From: Calamus simplicifolius
Taxonomy: Eukaryota; Streptophyta; Magnoliopsida; Arecales; Arecaceae
Direction of reading: 5' to 3'
Assembly (NCBI GenBank): GCA_900491605.1
Contig: UESW01003879.1
Span: forward strand, 866,128-930,127
DNA: 64,000 nucleotides
Every line of letters begins with the position of its first letter. Position 1 is the first letter of the stretch. The notes beneath the pieces were generated by a model. The model saw only the letters and a program-made list of their open reading frames with translations. It was not told where the DNA came from and ran no database searches. The translations under genes were made by a program, and so were the position numbers. This document shows, piece by piece, positions 58,203 through 64,000 of this stretch.

Positions 58203-60250
58203 AAGTAGAAGGCTCTCCTTTGATTATATTGACTTGAGATTTAGACTGAAGTTAGTTCTTTTTTTTGTCACCACTTTTTTGTTCTTTCAATAGGGACATT
58301 GAAATGATAGGTGGTTATCATGGCCATATACAAAACTAAACCTCTCATCATCGAGTTTCTTATTTTCCAAGGCTTGTGAGTTAGGTTTGGTCTAATTTTT
58401 GAATCCATCCTTTTTCTCTTTACCCTTGGCCTTGTGTTCTTCTGACCCTTAGAGGACGTTTAGATCATGAATTGAAAGATTTTATCCTTGCATCATAATA
58501 CCAAGAATATGATTTTTGGATTATAAATGTCTAGATATGTAAAATACATACATTTCATTCACGTAATAGTCTAATTAAAATGTTTGGTTAATAAACCATA
58601 TTACTATAACTCTTATTGGAAAACATGCTAAAATTCAAAAAATACCCTTACTTTATAAACTTTAAAAAACCAAAGCAGAGCAATATTTTTAAATAAATAA
58701 TTATATGTTATTATAATTATATAAAATATATAACTAATTATATTATTTTTATATAATATAATATAAATTATTATTAACAATATTATATAAAACACATAAT
58801 TAACGCATAGCAATAGAATATATTATGAATACATACAACATAATTATTATAACCATATTTATACAAAATTATATAATATTATGGTTTAATATAAATAATT
58901 ATTTAAAATATGATTATAACTAAATATTTAATAAAAATAATTATTACAAATATTATTATTAAAAAAAATTAAAATAACGTATAATATAATAATTAATTTA
59001 GAACATTATCATAATTATCTAATAATAATTTTAAATATGCATTATATTAAGAAAAATATTAATATATATTTTATAATAAATATTATATTCATACTATTCT
59101 ATTTATTAAATAATAAAATAAGTACAACATAAAAATTGTAATATTATTATATAATAATTTAATAATATATTAAATTATATTAATTACACAAATTTTAATA
59201 TTATATGATATGTTACATCATAGAATATCAAATTTATTAATATATTATTATAAACATAATATAATAATAATATACATATAATTACATTTAAATGATTAAT
59301 TTTATATAGTTTAACATAATAAATTTTATTATTTATATTAATGTATAATGAAAATTATTTAAAATTTTAATATGAAATATTATATTAGAAAACTTATAAT
59401 TTTAATTTATATATTTTACAATAATCTTTATATATAACTAATTTATAATAATATAATATAAGTTATTTGAGGAGCTTTTCTGTCTAAAAAGTTTGGTATT
59501 AGATTCCCATTAGCTAGCAATCTCACATTATCACTCTCCTTGATGGTAATTGCATTACCATGTTTTATGGTAATATGATTCTCATGGGCATTTCAAATGT
59601 CCAAATAAATAAACCAAATATGAAAATCTTAAAACATTCTCATAGGTTGGTTAGGAATCTTTCAAGACACCATAAACCAACTACCATCTTTTGTTTTGTT
59701 CTAAGTTATGAGATTTGATTAGGTTTATTTTGTCTTTCAATTGATTTTCATTTAATTCTCTAAGCTGGGACTGGTTTTTTATTTTAATGGCTTGAATGAT
59801 TGATTTAAGGGTAAGGCTACTTTGAGTTCTTCTTAGTTTACATCCAAATTGATACATGATGGTAGGAGCTTGTCAGTTAGATATAAGATTTGATAATTTT
59901 TCATCTAATGTTAAGCCCCCTCTATAGGTCTCTTGGACCAAATTTTGAAATTGATGGATTTGATCATTTATTTGGATATTATATCATCTTAAAATTACTA
60001 AAGTCATGAATAATAAATCTCATGACCCCTTCATTAGCTTTACTATATGCATGTAGGGTAGTTCATAGTTTCTTAGCAGTTTTATATTTTCTATAGCTAT
60101 CATAAAGGTCATAAAAAACAGTAACTTAAGATTCTAACTCTACAATAAAAATTCAATCTCTTTTGGTGATTTATCAGAGTGTTTGAGGAATTTGATGATC
60201 TAGAAGAGGAGGATCTTTTGTAGATGAAGAAGAAGATGCTCCATAGGATG
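58203..60250 (-). pseudogene. Copia gag remnant of element E, split by an AT-rich block
   Basis: Near 59950-59870 the minus strand shows ETYRGGLTLDEKLSNLIS and, further on, FGCKLRRTQSSLTL, the UBN2-type Copia gag. Near 58430-58270 it shows KAKGKEKKDGFKN and a decayed zinc knuckle (FVYGHDNHLSFQCPY) that has lost its cysteines. The AT-rich block 58454-59602 lies between the two parts. Confidence 0.6.
58454..59602. repeat. Extremely AT-rich block, possible TIR element
   Basis: 58620-59460 is almost pure A/T with TAATATA words. The block is bounded by GGACGTTTAG on the left and CAAATGTCC on the right, which are imperfectly inverted. It interrupts the gag of element E, consistent with insertion, but no target duplication could be confirmed. 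Confidence 0.4.
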
Positions 60251-60768
60251 ACCTCTTTCTAAGGATAATGATGAGGCCAAATGTGATTAACTAGGCCTCT
60301 AATTATTCCTACCATATAAGGAATCAATGGCCATTAAAAATTTTGGGTTTAAGAGTCAAAGCTTAGTAAAGATACATAGAAATAAAAAAAATAATTTATG
60401 AGGCACTAATTAGAGCCACAAGAAATTAGGATTATTTTAAAAAGAATAGCATTCTTCATTTTATGCAAGAGAATAAGTCGCACTAAAATTGATTTTAAAA
60501 GCATGAAACCCAAAGATTATCTAGATTCAGGACATAATTTTTTTAAAAAATTATTCAATAACACCCAATAATAACAAAATTTTAAGCACACAACTTTTAT
60601 GCAAGTAATTAAATTTTAATATAAGCAGGATAATAAAAAGATTATGCAGTTTCATGCGTAGTAATTATCTACTAAAATTTATGAAAGTAAAAATTAATCT
60701 ATATGCTTGAATCAATTAATTTCTGCAATAATTAATCTAATTCGAAATGGGGATAATATGCCTTAGAA

Positions 60769-61370
60769 TGTTGAGGATGAATGCTTTAGGAAGGCTTAGT
60801 ATTTGATTAAATGTAGCAATATAATATAAATAAAAATTAAATTGATTTATCGATGATCTAGTTGGATTAACCCATAGATAAATATAATAGAAGAAGAAAG
60901 GTTCGAAAGCATGTTAGGCATTGTCCTAGAACAAATTTTTAGCCTTTATGTCAGTGTCACCATGAATTCTGCCACATAAAACAACAGGGATTCCTTCTCT
61001 TACAAGTTCAATTACAAAAAGAATTGATATATTTTCCTTCAACGCCTAGCACTAGCAGCAAAGATCCAAAGTAGAATAAAAATAACGAAAATAGAGATGC
61101 AGAGAAAGAGACTTGAATCAGGAAAGAGGCAGAAATTGCTTTCAAATTGAGGGAGAGGCCTATTGCTTTTGGATGAAAGAGAAGAGACCGTTGATCACAG
61201 AGGGCAGCAATGGTTACAGATGGCGCATTCGGAAGTGATCGAACTAAGAGAAGTATCAAGAAAGAAAGAAAATTTTTTTTTTCTTCCTCAATTTGAAAAA
61301 AAAAAAACTCTAATAAAGGATTGGGTCAGGGACGGCATTCTTCCTCAATTCTGGTGACCTCTCTGAGCAT
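60769..61370 (-). repeat. Element E right LTR-like segment
   Basis: It shares about 220 bp with 56481-56700 (AATATAAATAAAAATTAAAT.., GCATGTTAGG, GTGTCACC.TGAATTCTGCC in variant form). Just left of it, ATAATATGCC may be a worn TGGTATCA primer site on the minus strand. Confidence 0.5.
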
Positions 61371-61531
61371 AATGTCACAAATAATGGACATCAAATGGTC
61401 GTCAAAAGGTGGCAGCCACGAAATATAGTAATGGCATGAGTCTAGCATTCATCTTAGGCTCATGTGCCTCAGCTCGGAGTAAAGGGGTTTGGATCTACAC
61501 TAAGATGGAGAAATGTCAAATTATTGCGCGG

Positions 61532-61944
61532 TGCGAGGAAAGATGAAGAAAAAGAATAAATGAATATAGAAGAAAAAAGAGAATGTTTTTATTTTTTTTG
61601 TCTTGGTCTTTCGGTTACATCCAGAGAGAGTCTTAACTTTTCCGCATCAATCCGTAACCAACTCCCTAACTAACTCTCTAAAAACATGGAAGCTTAGAAA
61701 ACCTAAGCCCAATTCCTATGGACCCAGTCTCATATTATTAAATATTCTCTCAAAAAATTTTCTTATAAGCCATGTAAGAAAGTACTTAAATTTGAACCCA
61801 TGTACATCCATGACTCACATGCTTTTTAGTTTTGGATCACAAGCGGATCCAAATGACTTAAGAATATAAGAACTTATGTAGTCTAACCTTTTAAATCTGT
61901 GTGACTCATCTGAATTTTGAATGCGTTGCACTTGAGCTTATACA
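61532..61944 (-). repeat. Solo-LTR-like copy related to element C
   Basis: It matches the element C LTR (31424-31913) along its length in the same orientation: GAGGAAAGATGAAGAAAA, ATGGACCCAGTC, ATTCTCTCAAAAAA, TTTTGG.TCACAAGC. No internal domains adjoin it. The 5-bp flanks do not match. Confidence 0.65.
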
Positions 61945-62442
61945 AATAAATCAGAAAGGTTTATGGTACACGGATTCTAGTAGACGCTGGCATTTTCGAG
62001 AGCCATATCAACGTAGGCTTTGCTGCTGTAGAGTTGACTGATTTGAGTTCTTGGTGGTTGCTTGTCGGTTTATTATGGTCACTGCGTTACAGATGCCAAG
62101 ATACTGCCAGCCGTTGGGGTGGTCAGGTCCAATCGATCGTGGTTGAAAAAGCAGCCAAGGATTGACTCTGGCTTTGGTTTGTGATTCGTTGGATGAGGAA
62201 TAATGGGGAACAAAGTGAAGACATGCCTCGCAAGCAAAACAGTGGTAGGATGTGATGCGATTCAGACTGCAAGGAACCTTTCAAAAATGTTCAATCGCTG
62301 CTGCGGCTTTCCTAGAAGAAGTATCGGTTGGGATATTTAAAATGCTCCGATTCTTGTCAATCTAATTAACCATTTTGATCAGCTCTTTTCCTGCTGACTC
62401 TTATTTATTAAATCCATGTTAGATCAATGGGATATTCTCTAA
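61945..62442. other. Spacer
   Basis: No coding or repeat signal recognised. Confidence 0.3.
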
Positions 62443-62777
62443 GGTAGTATTTGATAGGAAAAATATTATCTATGGATAAGTGTACGTGATAGAGTTTGTC
62501 CCCTGGCTATCCCTAGGGATATCCCTTGGCTATCCCATTGATCATATTAAATGCAAAAAGATAAATCCATATGATAACTTTTTTTTACTCTTATTTGGAG
62601 GGATAACCAGCTATTTCTGCATTTTCTAGGGAATAAATTGAGGAGATACCCATGGTTAATCATGGTTAATCATGGATTATCCCTTTGGTTAACTTTATTC
62701 CTATCTATCCCTTATAGTTATGACTTTTGGGAATAAGAGGAGGATATCCCCTCTTATCCCCTATTTCAAACACTACC
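62443..62777. mobile_element. Tourist-like MITE, copy 4
   Basis: GGTAGTATTTG to CAAACACTACC, 335 bp, flanked by TAA on both sides (62440-62442, 62778-62780). Confidence 0.9.
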
Positions 62778-62787
62778 TAAACATTAA

Positions 62788-63436
62788 GGTAGTGTTTGAT
62801 AGAAAAATATTATCCATGGATAAGTGTACGGGATAGTTTATTCCTTGGCTATCCCTAGGGATATCCCTTCGCTATCTCATTGATTATATCAAATGCAAAA
62901 AGGTAAATCCATAGGATAACTTTTTTTTACTCTTGTTTGGAGGGATAACCAGCTATTCCTACATTTTCTAGGGAATAAATTGAGGGGATAACCCATGGTT
63001 AACCATGGATTATCCTTTTGGTTAACTTTATTCCCAGCTATCCCTTAGGTAGTGTTTGATAGAAAAAATATTATCCATGGATAAGTGTACGGGATAGAGT
63101 TTATCCCCTGGCTATCCCATTGATTATATCAAATGCAAAAAGGTAAATCTATAGGATAACTTTTTTTTACTCTTATTTGAAGGGATAACCAGCTATTTCT
63201 GCATTTTCTAGGAAATAAATTGAGGTGATATCCCATGGTTAACCATGAATTATCCCTTTGGTTAACTTTATTCCTATCTATCCCTTATAGTTATGGCTTT
63301 TGAGAATAAGAGGGGATATCCAGGGGATATCCCTTCTTATCCCCTATTTCAAACACTACCTTATAGTTATAGCTTTTGGGAATAAGAAAGGATATTCCCT
63401 GAATATTTCTTCTTATTTCCTATTTCAAACACTACC
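62788..63436. mobile_element. Tourist-like MITE, copy 5, split by copy 6
   Basis: Two parts, 62788-63047 and 63361-63436, make one complete element (GGTAGTGTTTG to CAAACACTACC) flanked by TAA (62785-62787, 63437-63439). Copy 6 lies inside it. Confidence 0.92.
63048..63360. mobile_element. Tourist-like MITE, copy 6, nested in copy 5
   Basis: GGTAGTGTTTG to CAAACACTACC, 313 bp. It splits copy 5 at TTA and duplicates it (63045-63047, 63361-63363). The other copies show the uninterrupted site as CTATCCCTTATAGTTATGG. Confidence 0.95.
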
Positions 63437-63510
63437 TAAGGTGATTGCTAAGCGAATTAACTGCGTTCATGCAAGGCAGGATTAATATTGATATTCCACT
63501 ATTTGCCTTA

Positions 63511-63826
63511 GGTAGTGTTTGATAGAAAAAAATATTATCCATGGATAAGTGTACGGGATAGAGTTTGTCCCCTTGCTATCCCATTGATCATATCAAATGC
63601 AAAAAGGTAAATCCATAGGATAACTTTTTTTTTTACTCTTATTTGAATGGATAACCAGCTATTCCTGTATTTTCTAGGGAATAAATTGAGGGGATATCCC
63701 AGGGTTAACCATGGATTATCCCTTTAGGTAACTTTATTCCTAGCTATCCCTTATAGTTATGATTTTTGGGAATAAGAGGGGATGTCCCCTGGATATCCCT
63801 TTTTGTCCCCTATTTCAAACGCTACC
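63511..63826. mobile_element. Tourist-like MITE, copy 7
   Basis: GGTAGTGTTTG to CAAACGCTACC, 316 bp, flanked by TTA (63508-63510, 63827-63829). Confidence 0.9.
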
Positions 63827-63830
63827 TTAA

Positions 63831-64000
63831 GGTAGTGTTTTATAGAAAAAAATATTATCCATGGATAAGTGTACGGGATAGAGTTTGTCCCCTGGCTATC
63901 CCTAGAGATATCCCTTGGCTATCCTATTGATCATATCAAATGCAAAAAGGTAAATCAATAGGATACCTTTTTTTTACTCTTATCTGGAGGGATAACCAGC
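63831..64000. mobile_element. Tourist-like MITE, copy 8, cut by window end
   Basis: It starts GGTAGTGTTTTATAG after TAA, four bases after copy 7 ends, and runs off the window. Confidence 0.85.

Larger units (their letters stand above)
56481..61370 (-). mobile_element. Element E: Copia-like remnant (gag and protease only)
   Basis: LTR-like repeats start TGTTGGGGATGAATCC (56481) and TGTTGAGGATGAATGC (60769). Between them on the minus strand are a decayed Copia gag, a zinc-knuckle trace and a protease region. Integrase and RT are missing. The left repeat is recognisable only to about 56700. Later insertions (MITE copy 3, an AT-rich block) interrupt it. Confidence 0.6.

Noticed and set aside
1..64000. 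tRNA, rRNA, CRISPR or bacterial-type defence genes
   Set aside because: I saw no convincing cloverleaf, rRNA segment, direct-repeat/spacer array or defence-family motif. The direct repeats present are LTRs, MITEs and minisatellites.

Overview
This 64 kb window looks like repeat-dense plant nuclear DNA. Nothing in it looks bacterial: there are no operons, Shine-Dalgarno spacing or CRISPR arrays. It holds plant-type LTR retrotransposons (Athila-like and Tat-like Gypsy, several Copia), L1-type LINEs with DUF4283 and RNase H domains, Tourist-like MITEs and long AT-rich spacers. The one larger host gene is intronless and GC-rich, which fits a monocot; a palm or related lineage is a guess from overall texture, not something the sequence proves.

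Only two host genes are well supported. One is a small gene at 14983-15354 (+) for a 123-residue protein with the C-terminal AURKAIP1/COX24 (mS38) basic domain, expected in the small subunit of the mitochondrial ribosome. The other is an intronless WD40 gene of the JINGUBANG type at 40741-42086 (-). Its frame is broken once, by an apparent single missing base at about 41034-41043. A G-box lies about 100 bp upstream of its start.

Layout. 1-8226: an Athila-like Gypsy element on the minus strand, cut by the window edge, with degraded gag, protease, RT, RNase H and integrase, a tRNA-Asp-type primer site and one LTR. 8380-14357: a nearly full-length but frameshifted LINE on the plus strand with poly(A) and a 14-bp target duplication, ending about 0.6 kb upstream of the mS38 gene. 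16831-24720: an old Copia-like LTR pair (element D) into which a non-autonomous Tat-like element (element A, 17700-23123, duplication GTTAT) has inserted. 24721-31378: mostly featureless spacer with a SINE 3' end, a LINE remnant and a MITE-like repeat. 31424-35541: a degraded Copia element (C, minus). 35542-39230: spacer with two sets of degenerate tandem repeats. 39231-40740: MITE and AT-rich DNA. 40741-42190: the WD40 gene. 42512-50215: three LINE remnants, a hAT-like terminal-inverted-repeat element and a MITE. 51759-56142: a second non-autonomous Tat-like element (B, minus, duplication TCAGC) with a 42-bp minisatellite inside its LTRs. 56481-61370: a Copia remnant (E, minus) split by a MITE and an AT-rich block. 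61532-61944: a Copia solo-LTR-like copy. 62443-64000: five Tourist-like MITE copies in 1.6 kb, one nested inside another.

The host genes do not form a pathway; the window is mainly a record of nested transposition. I found no convincing previously undescribed biological system. The most useful observations are the frameshift in the WD40 gene, the nested MITE that fixes the family's ends and target site, the 42-bp LTR minisatellite that stays open in several frames, and the two related non-autonomous LTR families.
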